DNA of 34,532 nt from an uncultured Christensenella sp. (GTDB taxonomy: Bacteria; Bacillota; Clostridia; Christensenellales; UBA3700): assembly GCA_949284695.1 (NCBI GenBank), contig CASDWJ010000012.1, positions 1-34,532 of the forward strand, read 5' to 3'. The stretch's first letter is position 1. Every line of letters starts with the position of its first letter. Below are positions 26,080-33,884 of this stretch, piece after piece. Under the pieces are notes generated by a model, which saw nothing but the letters and a program-made list of their open reading frames with translations, did not search any database and was not told the origin of the DNA. A program made the translations under genes and the position numbers.

Positions 26080-27663
26080 TTATTTTTTTGCCGCCGCCTT
26101 GGAAGCCTCTTTCCTTGCGCGGTATTCCGCTACCTGATCTTCCATCGGGGTCTTGCGCTCCTTGACGAGCTTGAATACGTCCTCGAAGCGGTTGAGAGCT
26201 TCGTCGATGATCTCGTCGGTGTCCGCCATAGAAGTGTAGAGACGGCTGCCCGCGAGGGTGACGATGCCGTGAGACATATAAGCCGCGCCCATATGCTCCA
26301 TAGCCTCTTTTCTGACCATGATCATGTCCTTCTTCTTGAGGACCTTGAGCAGGTTGAGGATGTTCATCGACGAGAAGTCGTAGCTCATTGCGCCCGTGCA
26401 CTCGAGGTGGACGATCGAGCCCTGGTTGTATGCAACGTAAGGCAGTTTGTACGCTTCGATGAGTCTGACGAGACCGTCGGTCAGTCTGTTGCCCGCAAGA
26501 CCTGCCTTGACGCACGCGTCGTTCTTTGCGATCTCCTTGATCGCGACGTAGCCTGCCATAGCGGACAGCGGGTTAGCCGCGAGGGTACCGCCGACGTACG
26601 CCTTCTTGGCGCCGCCCGCAACGCCTGCCGCCATAAGGTTGACAAGCTCTCTCTTGCCGCCTACGCCGCCTGCCGCAGGATAGCCGCCCGCGACGATCTT
26701 GCCGAATACGGTGAGGTCGGGTTTGACGTTGAACAGTCCCTGCGCGCCGCCGAGACCCACTCTGAAGCCGGTGACGACTTCGTCGAATATGAACAGACAG
26801 CCGTACTTGTCGCACAGCGCTCTGACTTTTGCGTTGTAATCCCAGTCGACGGGTCTGGTGCCCGACTCGGGTCCTACCGGCTCGACGATGACGGCGGCTG
26901 TGCCACCTCTCATCTTGTTGAGTTTGAGGTAGGTCTCAAGCATCTCGCAGTCGTTGGGTCTGACTTCGTCCACTACCGAGAAGATGTTGTTGGGGATACC
27001 GTGAGACTCGAGGAACTGTCTGGTGCCGGGCACTTTGAGTCCGTAGACCATCTGATCGGACCAACCGTGATAAGCGCCGCCCACCTTGATGATCCTCTTG
27101 TTCTTGGTAGCGCATCTTGCGATACGGATAGCCGCCATGACCGATTCTGTACCGCTGCCCAGCATACGGAATTTTTCAACGTTGGGCATATGCTTGTTGA
27201 TCTCTTTCGCGATCAGGAGTTCTGCCTCGTGGAAAAGACCGGTAACGGGTCCGCATTCCTTGATCAGTTTGATCGCTTCTTCTCTTACCGCGGGGAAATT
27301 GCTGCCCAGAATGGTCGGGCCGCCTGCCTGAAGGAAGTCGATATATTCGTTGCCGTCAATGTCGGTCAGATATGCGCCGTCAGCCTTTACCATGCACATC
27401 GGGAACGGCTTGTTGAACGCGAGGTTGTGTTGAACGCCGCCCGGTATGTACTCTTTCGCTTCTGCCGTGATTGCCTTGGACTTTGCGCACTTCTTGTCGT
27501 AATACTCGGATACGATCTTGTCGTACTCGTCCTTGGGAACGCTGTAAATGTTTGCGTCGGTAAGCTGTTTGAGGCTGGAGTTGATCTCTTTGGCATTTGC
27601 CCATCTGGTCACGCCGTAGCCCTTTTCCTGCATACCCTTAAGTTCGGTATATGTAACCTTCAT
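26080..27663 (-). CDS. Class III PLP aminotransferase (HemL-like)
   Basis: A fold-type I PLP enzyme, 527 aa, nearest in sequence to glutamate-1-semialdehyde aminomutases. Seen are GGPTILGSNFP (114-124), the phosphate-binding GSGTESV (169-175), FDEVVTGFR with PLP-binding Asp294, FGKIVAGGYPAAG with Schiff-base Lys322, and GGTLAANPLSAMAG. It has about 65 extra residues at the N-terminus and a Lys/Ala-rich tail, unlike the roughly 430-aa HemL. No haem genes are near, and it precedes a sugar kinase, so a sugar or amino-sugar aminotransferase is more likely; the substrate is unknown. The ATG at 27663 follows AGGAGG 8 bases upstream; an upstream open frame overlaps the promoter. Confidence 0.88.
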   Translation of the reverse strand: MKVTYTELKGMQEKGYGVTRWANAKEINSSLKQLTDANIYSVPKDEYDKIVSEYYDKKCAKSKAITAEAKEYIPGGVQHNLAFNKPFPMCMVKADGAYLTDIDGNEYIDFLQAGGPTILGSNFPAVREEAIKLIKECGPVTGLFHEAELLIAKEINKHMPNVEKFRMLGSGTESVMAAIRIARCATKNKRIIKVGGAYHGWSDQMVYGLKVPGTRQFLESHGIPNNIFSVVDEVRPNDCEMLETYLKLNKMRGGTAAVIVEPVGPESGTRPVDWDYNAKVRALCDKYGCLFIFDEVVTGFRVGLGGAQGLFNVKPDLTVFGKIVAGGYPAAGGVGGKRELVNLMAAGVAGGAKKAYVGGTLAANPLSAMAGYVAIKEIAKNDACVKAGLAGNRLTDGLVRLIEAYKLPYVAYNQGSIVHLECTGAMSYDFSSMNILNLLKVLKKKDMIMVRKEAMEHMGAAYMSHGIVTLAGSRLYTSMADTDEIIDEALNRFEDVFKLVKERKTPMEDQVAEYRARKEASKAAAKK

Positions 27664-27700
27664 TGTATGACCTCCTGTATATTTCAAAATCATTATATAT

Positions 27701-27729
27701 AGTTTATCACTTTTAACGCGCGTAGTCAA
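27701..27729 (-). promoter_or_regulatory. Promoter of the aminotransferase operon
   Basis: On the minus strand TTGACT (27729-27724) and TAAACT (27706-27701) are 17 bases apart with TGA directly before the -10. The expected start is about 30 bases before the ATG. Confidence 0.72.
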
Positions 27730-27853
27730 TCCTTATTTTTCCCGTCGGGCAGTCAATTTTGCCGCGGGCGACCCCTATTTGTCGTCACGAGTTCATATGA
27801 GGATTAGTTGACTTTTTTCTGCGTTTTGTCCGAAATTAGTTTTGCCTATTTTA

Positions 27854-27882
27854 TTGTTATGCCGTCGGCGCTATGCTATAAT
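27854..27882 (+). promoter_or_regulatory. Promoter of the M28 peptidase gene (extended -10)
   Basis: TTGTTA at 27854-27859 and TATAAT at 27877-27882 are 17 bases apart, with TGC directly before the -10. The leader to the ATG at 27912 is about 23 bases. Confidence 0.75.
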
Positions 27883-27911
27883 GTATTTATCAATATCCAT
27901 GGGGAAAAAAT

Positions 27912-29183
27912 ATGGAAAAAATCAAACGCGAAAACGCAAAATACGTCCTTGATTTTACCAAAGATGTGATCGACAGGACGGGTCCCCGTCTGCCTACGTC
28001 GCCCGAAGAAAAACTGGGCGCGGAAATCATTGCCGAAAAGATGGCTCAGGCTACCGGCAAGCCTTCGGTCACGGAGACTTTCATATGCGCCCCGCGCGCT
28101 TCGATCGCCGCGATACCCATACTCGGTCTGATAGGTATCATCAGCTTCGGTCTCTACTATATTTCGCCGATCGCCAGCCTTATCGCCACGGTATTCGACT
28201 TTATCCTCGCGGCGCTTCAGGTGTTCACCTATTCGGGCAAACTCGACTTCCTTTTCAAGAAAGGCGAATCGAGAAACGTCTACAATTCGGTCGAACCCGC
28301 AAGCGGGAAAACCGAGCGCACCATCGTGCTCGCCGGTCATATCGACAGCAGCTGGAACTGGAATCTTTCGCTCACCAACCCCAGGACCGCGATCCCCAAG
28401 ACGGTCATCGGCGTGATCAGCATCTTTGCGCTGATGATAATGTCGGTCGTCGCTCTTGCGGTCGGCAACATCAGCTTTATGTCGATAAAAGATCTCGCTA
28501 CCGCCGAGTCTTACGGCGGGCTTGAGATATTCAGGATAATCCTCTATTTCCTGCCCCTGCTCTGTCTGCCCGGCTGCTACTGGCTGAGCATATACCTGAC
28601 CTGGGACAAGAGCAAAGCGGCGCCCGGAGCGATGGACAATCTGACAGGTTGCGGACTTGCGGTCGCGCTTGCGAAATATTACAAAGAAAATCCCGACAAG
28701 GCTCCCGAAAACTGCAGGATCGTCTGCATGGGCTTCGGCAGCGAAGAAGCGGGACTCAAAGGATCTTCCGCATTCTGCGAAAAGCATAAGGACGACAGTT
28801 TCTTCGACGACCGCACCTATGTCCTCAACCTCGACTCGTTCAGAGACGCTGACTACTTCAACGTAGTCAACGGCGACGTATGGCTGGGTACAACCTTCGA
28901 CAAAGAGCTGACCGACGTCTGCTTCAAGGTGATGGACGAGATGGGTCTCAACCCCAAGGTCATCAAGAACCCCGCGGGCGGTTGCGACTCCACTCCCGTA
29001 ATGAGACTGGGCGTAAAGACGGTCACCCTCAACGCGCAGAACCCGACAACGACCGACTATTACCACACGCTCAAGGATACGGTCGAAAATCTCGACGAGG
29101 ACGTGCTCGCGACATCTTTCGAGCTCCTCGTAAAGACGGTCGACGCGGTCGCGGCATACGACGAAAAACGCAGCGGGAAATAA
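27912..29183 (+). CDS. M28-family zinc peptidase with membrane helices
   Basis: A 423-aa peptidase of the M28 aminopeptidase family. The two-zinc site is complete: His143 and Asp145 (AGHIDSSW), bridging Asp242 (PGAMDNLTGCG), Glu278-Glu279 (GSEEAG), Asp308 (LNLDSF) and His385 (YYHTLKDT). Four hydrophobic helices interrupt the fold: about 64-83, 88-106, 163-185 and 205-229. The last two sit between the first zinc ligand pair and the bridging Asp, where soluble M28 enzymes have a short loop. No cleavable signal is seen; the catalytic parts could face the cytoplasm or outside. The ATG at 27912 follows GGGGA 7 bases upstream. Single-gene transcript. Substrate unknown. Confidence 0.88.
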   Translation: MEKIKRENAKYVLDFTKDVIDRTGPRLPTSPEEKLGAEIIAEKMAQATGKPSVTETFICAPRASIAAIPILGLIGIISFGLYYISPIASLIATVFDFILAALQVFTYSGKLDFLFKKGESRNVYNSVEPASGKTERTIVLAGHIDSSWNWNLSLTNPRTAIPKTVIGVISIFALMIMSVVALAVGNISFMSIKDLATAESYGGLEIFRIILYFLPLLCLPGCYWLSIYLTWDKSKAAPGAMDNLTGCGLAVALAKYYKENPDKAPENCRIVCMGFGSEEAGLKGSSAFCEKHKDDSFFDDRTYVLNLDSFRDADYFNVVNGDVWLGTTFDKELTDVCFKVMDEMGLNPKVIKNPAGGCDSTPVMRLGVKTVTLNAQNPTTTDYYHTLKDTVENLDEDVLATSFELLVKTVDAVAAYDEKRSGK

Positions 29184-29202
29184 AGCACTTGAAAACGCAA
29201 AC

Positions 29203-29234
29203 AAAAAGGCGAGGCGTATGCCCCGTCTTTTTTT
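29203..29234 (+). terminator. Terminator after the M28 peptidase gene
   Basis: GGCGAGGC at 29208-29215 pairs with GCCCCGTC at 29220-29227 (one mismatch, one G-T) around GTAT, flanked by A5 and T7. It begins about 20 bases after the stop codon and may also end the convergent minus-strand unit. Confidence 0.72.
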
Positions 29235-29252
29235 CTCTCTTTTTGCCGTCTT

Positions 29253-29714
29253 TCAGTCCTCGTCCTCGGCGTAGGCGAGGATATCGTCGTAGCACGCGGA
29301 GATCTGAGTCGTCACGACCTCTAACACGGCTCTTGCCTGTTCTTCCTGCTCCGAGTCGTCGCCTACCAGCACCTGAGCGTAGCGGTGGTATATCTGCCTG
29401 TAAGGCTCATACACGTTGAACGCGCCGATTATCACGTGCTTGAGGTTGTAGTCGGCAAGGTCGAGCTGACATCTCGTGAGCCCGTTCTTGTCGAGATTGA
29501 GCGCGACGGTCGTGAACACCTGCAGCGCAGGCGCGCCCAGCTCGTCGAAGTCTATGAAATTGACCTCGGCGATCGCACTGCCGTCCTTTTTCTCTCCGAG
29601 TCCCGTCAACGTTGCCTTGAGTACGGGCACTCCCTTCACCTCTGTCAGAAGGGTGTCTATCTTTGCCGCCTGAAGATATTTTTCGAGTTTGCCGAGCATT
29701 TCTCTCTGAGTCAT
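29253..29714 (-). CDS. Conserved-looking hypothetical protein
   Basis: A 153-aa soluble, acidic protein that I do not recognise. It opens with a helix (TQREMLGKLEKYLQ), continues with alternating strands (GVPVLKATLTGLGE, AIAEVNFIDFDEL, ALQVFTTVALNL) and ends in a long acidic helix (EQEEQARAVLEVV ... YAEDED). No signal peptide, membrane helix or catalytic motif is seen. The start at 29714 overlaps the upstream gene stop by 4 bases (ATGA) and has AAGGTGA upstream, supporting a real gene. It is the second gene of a two-gene unit. Confidence 0.75.
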   Translation of the reverse strand: MTQREMLGKLEKYLQAAKIDTLLTEVKGVPVLKATLTGLGEKKDGSAIAEVNFIDFDELGAPALQVFTTVALNLDKNGLTRCQLDLADYNLKHVIIGAFNVYEPYRQIYHRYAQVLVGDDSEQEEQARAVLEVVTTQISACYDDILAYAEDED

Positions 29715-30025
29715 AAATCACCTTTTTCCTGTGCGATCTCGATATAAAAACTCACGGGTCTGAACCCGTCGTTGCACGATATCATCGCAGAACGCGGGTC
29801 TTTCATCCAGCCGTCGTAAAAATTGCCGCCGCCTTTCGCGAGTTCCCTGACGAAATACTCCATGCTCTGCCAGGCGCTTTCGCAAAGTCCTTTCGGCTTT
29901 TCGCCGTCTTCCGAGACGAATACGTCGCCTTCTTTCACGTCGCAAGCGTGCTCTATCGGGTTTTCGTACTTTTGGATCAGGTCGTCGTAACGAGCCTTTT
30001 TTACCGCGGTTATTTTTATATCCAT
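29711..30025 (-). CDS. TIGR04076-type small protein
   Basis: A 104-aa protein matching, as I remember it, the TIGR04076 pattern: a first strand DIKITAVKKARYDDL, EGDVFVSEDGEKPKGLCESA, AWQSMEYFVRELAKGG, and SCNDGFRPVSFYIE at the end. The biochemical role of that family is unknown; it is frequent in anaerobes. I start at the ATG at 30025, since 16 codons upstream to a possible earlier start would run through the promoter. There is no Shine-Dalgarno. It overlaps the following gene by 4 bases. Confidence 0.82.
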   Translation of the reverse strand: MDIKITAVKKARYDDLIQKYENPIEHACDVKEGDVFVSEDGEKPKGLCESAWQSMEYFVRELAKGGGNFYDGWMKDPRSAMISCNDGFRPVSFYIEIAQEKGDL

Positions 30026-30031
30026 ATACCG

Positions 30032-30060
30032 AGTATAACAGCAAAACGCGCCGACCGCAA
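30032..30060 (-). promoter_or_regulatory. Promoter abutting the TIGR04076-type gene
   Basis: On the minus strand TTGCGG (30060-30055) and TATACT (30037-30032) are 17 bases apart, with TGT directly before the -10. Only 6 bases separate the -10 from the ATG at 30025. Confidence 0.6.
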
Positions 30061-30081
30061 CGGCCCGGCGCATATTATCCG

Positions 30082-30105
30082 AAAAAAACTAAGGCTTTGC
30101 GCCTT
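30082..30105 (-). terminator. Terminator of the CHR transporter operon
   Basis: On the minus strand AAGGC-GCAAA-GCCTT (30105-30091) is followed by AGTTTTTTT (to 30082). It is about 30 bases after the stop of the last transporter gene. Confidence 0.72.
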
Positions 30106-30135
30106 CCTGTCCGTCCGCGTTTGCGGAAAACGGCG

Positions 30136-30711
30136 CTAAATAAAATACACCATACCCGCCGCCGCGGAGACGAGTATCGTCGCGATGGGAGGCATGCTCT
30201 TTTTCTTTACAAGCCTGTATATCAGCATAGTCGCCCCTACGATCGCGAAGATTATCAGCGCGTGCCAGTTGAACTCGCCCGCCACGTCGAAATTGTTGTA
30301 ATTGGCGTAAAGACACTTGACGAAAAGGAGCAGACCCGTGGAGACGATAAGTCCCCATATCACGGGCGTGATCCCGTCAAAAGCCGCCTTGACGTATTTG
30401 TTTTTAGTGAAGTTTCTGAATACCGCGGCGATTATCAGTATTATGCAGAACGCAGGCAATACGATGCCTGTCGTCGCGATGAGACTGCCGAGAAATCCCG
30501 CCTGATCGCTGCCGATAAACGTGGCGATGTTGACGGCTATCGGTCCCGGAGTGGACTCGGCGATCGCGATATAATTCCACAGCGCGTCCGCATCTATCCA
30601 ACCTCTCGACGTGACTTCCTGCTGTATCAGCGCGATCATGCCGTAACCGCCGCCGAAGGATACCGCGCCTATCTTGAGAAATACGAGAAAGAGTTGGAGA
30701 TATATGTTCAT
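30136..30711 (-). CDS. CHR-family (chromate) transporter, short chain, second
   Basis: A 191-aa integral membrane protein with about five to six helices, one half of a two-gene CHR transporter. The family signatures are FGGGYGMI at 19-26, IAIAESTPGPIAVN at about 48-61 and FIGSDQAGF. Short CHR proteins occur as adjacent pairs that work together; long ChrA proteins are fusions of the two. Chromate efflux is the named activity, but in gut anaerobes the physiological anion is unknown. The ATG at 30711 overlaps its partner by 4 bases (ATGA). Confidence 0.88.
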   Translation of the reverse strand: MNIYLQLFLVFLKIGAVSFGGGYGMIALIQQEVTSRGWIDADALWNYIAIAESTPGPIAVNIATFIGSDQAGFLGSLIATTGIVLPAFCIILIIAAVFRNFTKNKYVKAAFDGITPVIWGLIVSTGLLLFVKCLYANYNNFDVAGEFNWHALIIFAIVGATMLIYRLVKKKSMPPIATILVSAAAGMVYFI

Positions 30712-31553
30712 ACGCTCTCTCCCCCTTTGTACGCGTCGTCTCCGTCGCCGCTTGCATTCTGAATATTTTTCGTGCCCGTGTCTGTCAGATCATTGTTTTC
30801 GGTATTGTTCCCCTCACTCTTTTCCGCACTTTTTTTAAGTCTCTCCCCGAGACCGTAAGAGTGCTCTCCCTCTTTGCATATTACGCTCGACGCTTCGCCC
30901 GTCTTGACGTCTGCGTACTCCTGCCCGTCGCTTTCATGCGCGTCCGTAGCGGTGCTCGCCGTGCCCTTTTTCTTTGCGACGACGTCGCGTATCACACCCG
31001 CGATTATGCCTGCTGCCGCTCCTGCAAGGATAAGATATATCGTGGAAAAATCGATGGAAAAAATATCTATGCAGGTCGCCGCCGCAAAAGACAACAGAAG
31101 TATCCCGACGGAAAATGCGTTCTTTTTCCCTTTTCTTATCATGTTGACGCCCGCGGTCGTGATCATCAGCGCAATGCCGACCTTTATCCCTTCGAAGGCA
31201 TAGGAGACCGCCGTCAACGCCATGAACGCGTCGTAGAATACTGATATCAGATAGATTATCGCAAACGACGGGATACAGACCGCCAACGTAGCGATAAAGG
31301 AGCCGATAAAGCCCAATATCTTGTAGCCGACGAAAGTCGCGCAGTTTATCGCGATCGGTCCCGGCGTAGACTCGGCAACGGCGATTATTTCATAGAGTTC
31401 GACCTCGTTGATCCACTTCTTTCTGATGACGAATTCACGTTCTATCAGCGCTATCATCGCGTAGCCGCCGCCGAACGTGAACAATCCTATCTTGAAATAA
31501 CTCAAAAACAGGGTTAACGCGAGTTTAACCCTGTCTGCCGAAATTTTCTTCAT
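30708..31553 (-). CDS. CHR-family (chromate) transporter, short chain, with tail
   Basis: A 281-aa membrane protein. Residues 1-193 are the CHR domain, with FGGGYAMI at 27-34, AVAESTPGPIAINCATFVGY at 58-77 and about six helices. Residues 194-281 are a hydrophilic Ser/Thr/Asp/Glu/Asn-rich tail (such as NTENNDLTDTGTKN) that is not part of the family and looks disordered. The start at 31553 overlaps the citrate synthase stop by 4 bases (ATGA), with GGAAG upstream. A hairpin followed by T5 covers codons 7-17, so transcription may be attenuated right after citrate synthase. Confidence 0.87.
   Translation of the reverse strand: MKKISADRVKLALTLFLSYFKIGLFTFGGGYAMIALIEREFVIRKKWINEVELYEIIAVAESTPGPIAINCATFVGYKILGFIGSFIATLAVCIPSFAIIYLISVFYDAFMALTAVSYAFEGIKVGIALMITTAGVNMIRKGKKNAFSVGILLLSFAAATCIDIFSIDFSTIYLILAGAAAGIIAGVIRDVVAKKKGTASTATDAHESDGQEYADVKTGEASSVICKEGEHSYGLGERLKKSAEKSEGNNTENNDLTDTGTKNIQNASGDGDDAYKGGESV
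31504..31533 (-). terminator. Terminator-like hairpin inside the transporter gene start
   Basis: On the minus strand CAGGGTTAA (31533-31525) pairs perfectly with TTAACCCTG (31517-31509) across a 7-base loop, then TTTTT follows (31508-31504). It lies in codons 7-17 of the first CHR gene and about 17 bases after the citrate synthase stop. Confidence 0.45.
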
Positions 31554-32896
31554 CTGTCTTCCAGTTTTGTATAATCCCTGATTTTTACGATGTCCTTATA
31601 AGCGGGACGGATGATCTTGTCTGCGTTTATCAGTTCCTCGAGTCTGTGCGCCGACCACCCTACGATACGCGCGATCGCGAACATCGGGGTGTACAGTTCT
31701 TTTGGCACGCCGAGCATGCTGTAAGCGAAACCGCTGTAAAAATCCACGTTTGCCGAAACGCCCTTGTATATCCTCCTTTCGCTGGCTATCGCCTTGGCAG
31801 AAAGCCGCTCGACCGTCTCGTAGAAAGAATAGAGCTTGCTCTTGCCTTTTGATCTCGAAAGTTCTCCGACAAAGCGTTTGAACACCTGCGCGCGGGGGTC
31901 GGAAAGCGAATATACCGCATGCCCCATGCCGTAGATCAGCCCTTTGTGATCGAACACTTCTTTTCTCAGAATCTTTATAAGATAGGCGTAGATCTCGTCC
32001 TCGTCCTCGAGGTCGTGCACGTGTTCTTTGATGTGTCTCATCATCTGTACGACTTTGAGGTTCGCGCCGCCGTGCTTGGGTCCCTTCAGAGACGCGAGCG
32101 CCGCCGATATCGCAGAATAGGTATCCGTGCCCGACGAAGTGACCACCCTCGTCGTGAACGTCGAATTGTTGCCGCCGCCGTGCTCCATGTGCAGTATCAG
32201 CGCAAGATCGAGCACTTTTGCCTCGAGTTCCGAAAACTTGGTGTCGGGTCTCAACATGCGCAGGAAATTCTGCGCCGTGCTGAGCGACGGGTCGGGATGG
32301 TGTATGTAAAGGCTGTCGTCGCACTCGTAGTGATTGTACGCCTGATAACCATAGACGCTGAGCATCGGGAACACGCTTATCAGCATAAGGCATTGTCTGA
32401 TCACGTTGTGCACGCTGATGTCGTCAACTTTCTTGTCGTACGACCCGAGGGTCAGCACGCTCCTCGACAGACTCATCATCATATCCTTGCTGGGCGCCTT
32501 GAGTATTACGTCTTTGGTGAAATTCCTCGGCAGTTTGCGGAAATCCGTCAGAGTCTGCGTAAACTCCGCAAGCTGTTCCTTGTCGGGCAGATCGCCGAAC
32601 AAAAGAAGATAGGCTATTTCCTCAAAGCCGTACCTGTCGCCCTTGATCAGACCGTCCACGAGACTGTCTATACTGTATCCGCGATAATAAAGCTCGCCCT
32701 CGCACGGTACAAGTTGTCCGTCTACTTCCTTTGAAGATACGATTTTGGATATGCTTGTAATACCTGCTACCACGCCCTGACCCGATTTGTCGCGCAGACC
32801 GCGCTTGACGTGGTATTGGTCGTAAAGAGAAGTGTCGAGGGGGTAACTCTCGAGACATTGCTGTTCATACTTGTCGATTATCGTCTTATCCGTCAT
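31550..32896 (-). CDS. gltA: Citrate synthase
   Basis: Condenses acetyl-CoA with oxaloacetate to citrate. The 448-aa protein carries the family catalytic residues: His239 in MEHGGGNNST, His275 in GPKHGGAN, His326 in GMGHAVYSLSDPR and Asp385 in NVDFYSGF, with CoA-binding residues between. It belongs to the type with a long N-terminal part and no E. coli-type NADH-binding zinc domain; such forms are common in Clostridia, where the enzyme probably feeds glutamate synthesis rather than a full cycle. The ATG at 32896 follows AAGGAGG 6 bases upstream, while the open frame above has no site. It lies 49 bases after the peptidase gene and overlaps the transporter gene. A methylcitrate synthase is less likely. 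Confidence 0.93.
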   Translation of the reverse strand: MTDKTIIDKYEQQCLESYPLDTSLYDQYHVKRGLRDKSGQGVVAGITSISKIVSSKEVDGQLVPCEGELYYRGYSIDSLVDGLIKGDRYGFEEIAYLLLFGDLPDKEQLAEFTQTLTDFRKLPRNFTKDVILKAPSKDMMMSLSRSVLTLGSYDKKVDDISVHNVIRQCLMLISVFPMLSVYGYQAYNHYECDDSLYIHHPDPSLSTAQNFLRMLRPDTKFSELEAKVLDLALILHMEHGGGNNSTFTTRVVTSSGTDTYSAISAALASLKGPKHGGANLKVVQMMRHIKEHVHDLEDEDEIYAYLIKILRKEVFDHKGLIYGMGHAVYSLSDPRAQVFKRFVGELSRSKGKSKLYSFYETVERLSAKAIASERRIYKGVSANVDFYSGFAYSMLGVPKELYTPMFAIARIVGWSAHRLEELINADKIIRPAYKDIVKIRDYTKLEDR

Positions 32897-32945
32897 TGTT
32901 ACCTCCTTAATCCTGTAAAAATTTTTCGGCAAAAGCCGCCTGTTT

Positions 32946-33884
32946 TCAATCTTCGCCGTCCTCCGAACAGTCGACGGCATAATCGGCGCACCCGCTGACG
33001 GCGTTGAGCACAGCCATTTCGACCGCCCTGGTCGCCGCTATTTCTATAAGGACGGGATTGAACACCGTCTTTTTGCCCGTCGCCATGACGAAAAGACTGT
33101 CGCCGTCGTAATCGGTATGCACAGGATATATCGTCCGCGCAAGCCCGTTGTGCGCCACGCTCGCGACTTTGTTGGCGGACACCTTGTCCAGCTTCGCGTC
33201 CGTGATTATGCACCCGATGGTCGTGTTGCCTGTCAGAAGCCTGAGATATTCGCCGTTTAAAATGCGTTCTTCCGCACCCACGAAAGAGCCGTCTTTGCCC
33301 TTGCAACCCGCCACGATTTTTCCCGTGCCCGTGTCTATTACATCGCCAAGAGCGTTGACTGCGACCACTGCCGTGACCGTCACGCCCGCGACCTTTACCG
33401 TCGCCGCGCCTACGCCGCTCTTGCACGCGTATTTCATACCGCGGAACTTGCCGACCGTCGCGCCCTTGCCTACGCCCACCTGCCCGAACGGCACGTCTTT
33501 GTCAGACGCGTTCTCGCAAGCCTTTTTACCCGCCGCCTTGTCAGGCCAGTGGTAATCGTCGTATATCAGGTCGAATATCACCGCGCCGCAAACTATGGGG
33601 ACGCGCTTGCCGCTCACCTTTACGCCGACGCCTTTTTCTTTGAGATATTCCATGACGCCGCATGTGCTCTCAAGCCCGTACGCAGAGCCGCCCGTCAGTA
33701 CTACCGCGTGCACTTCCTGCGCCGCTTTCTCGCTTCTCAGCAGATCTGTCTCGCGCGTACCAGGCGCACCGCCGCGCACGTCGGCGCCGCAGATACAGCC
33801 TTTTTCGCAGAGAACGACGGTAACGCCCGTGTAGTCGTCGTTGAAATGCCCTATCTTTATGCCCTTGGGAAGTGTGATCTTCAT
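32946..33884 (-). CDS. P1/S58-family peptidase (DmpA/NylC-like)
   Basis: An N-terminal-nucleophile hydrolase of the DmpA family, 312 aa. The precursor is expected to cut itself between Asn220 and Thr221 in LLTGNTTIGCIITDA, making Thr221 the nucleophile, as in NylC. Other family segments are RGGAPGTRETDLL (37-49), VVLTGGSAYGLES and VGVGKGATVGKFRGM (136-150). Known members are aminopeptidases, beta-peptidyl peptidases or nylon-oligomer hydrolases; the natural substrate is not known. The start at 33884 overlaps the yqeY stop by 4 bases and has AGAGGA just upstream. No signal peptide. Confidence 0.9.
   Translation of the reverse strand: MKITLPKGIKIGHFNDDYTGVTVVLCEKGCICGADVRGGAPGTRETDLLRSEKAAQEVHAVVLTGGSAYGLESTCGVMEYLKEKGVGVKVSGKRVPIVCGAVIFDLIYDDYHWPDKAAGKKACENASDKDVPFGQVGVGKGATVGKFRGMKYACKSGVGAATVKVAGVTVTAVVAVNALGDVIDTGTGKIVAGCKGKDGSFVGAEERILNGEYLRLLTGNTTIGCIITDAKLDKVSANKVASVAHNGLARTIYPVHTDYDGDSLFVMATGKKTVFNPVLIEIAATRAVEMAVLNAVSGCADYAVDCSEDGED

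Noticed and set aside
26080-27663. Reading the aminotransferase as hemL (haem synthesis)
   Set aside because: It is about 100 residues longer than HemL, has no haem genes around it and heads a sugar-type operon, so the symbol was not given.
26011-27702. Plus-strand open frame (563 codons) opposite the aminotransferase
   Set aside because: Antisense to a well-supported PLP enzyme; the translation has no recognisable motif.
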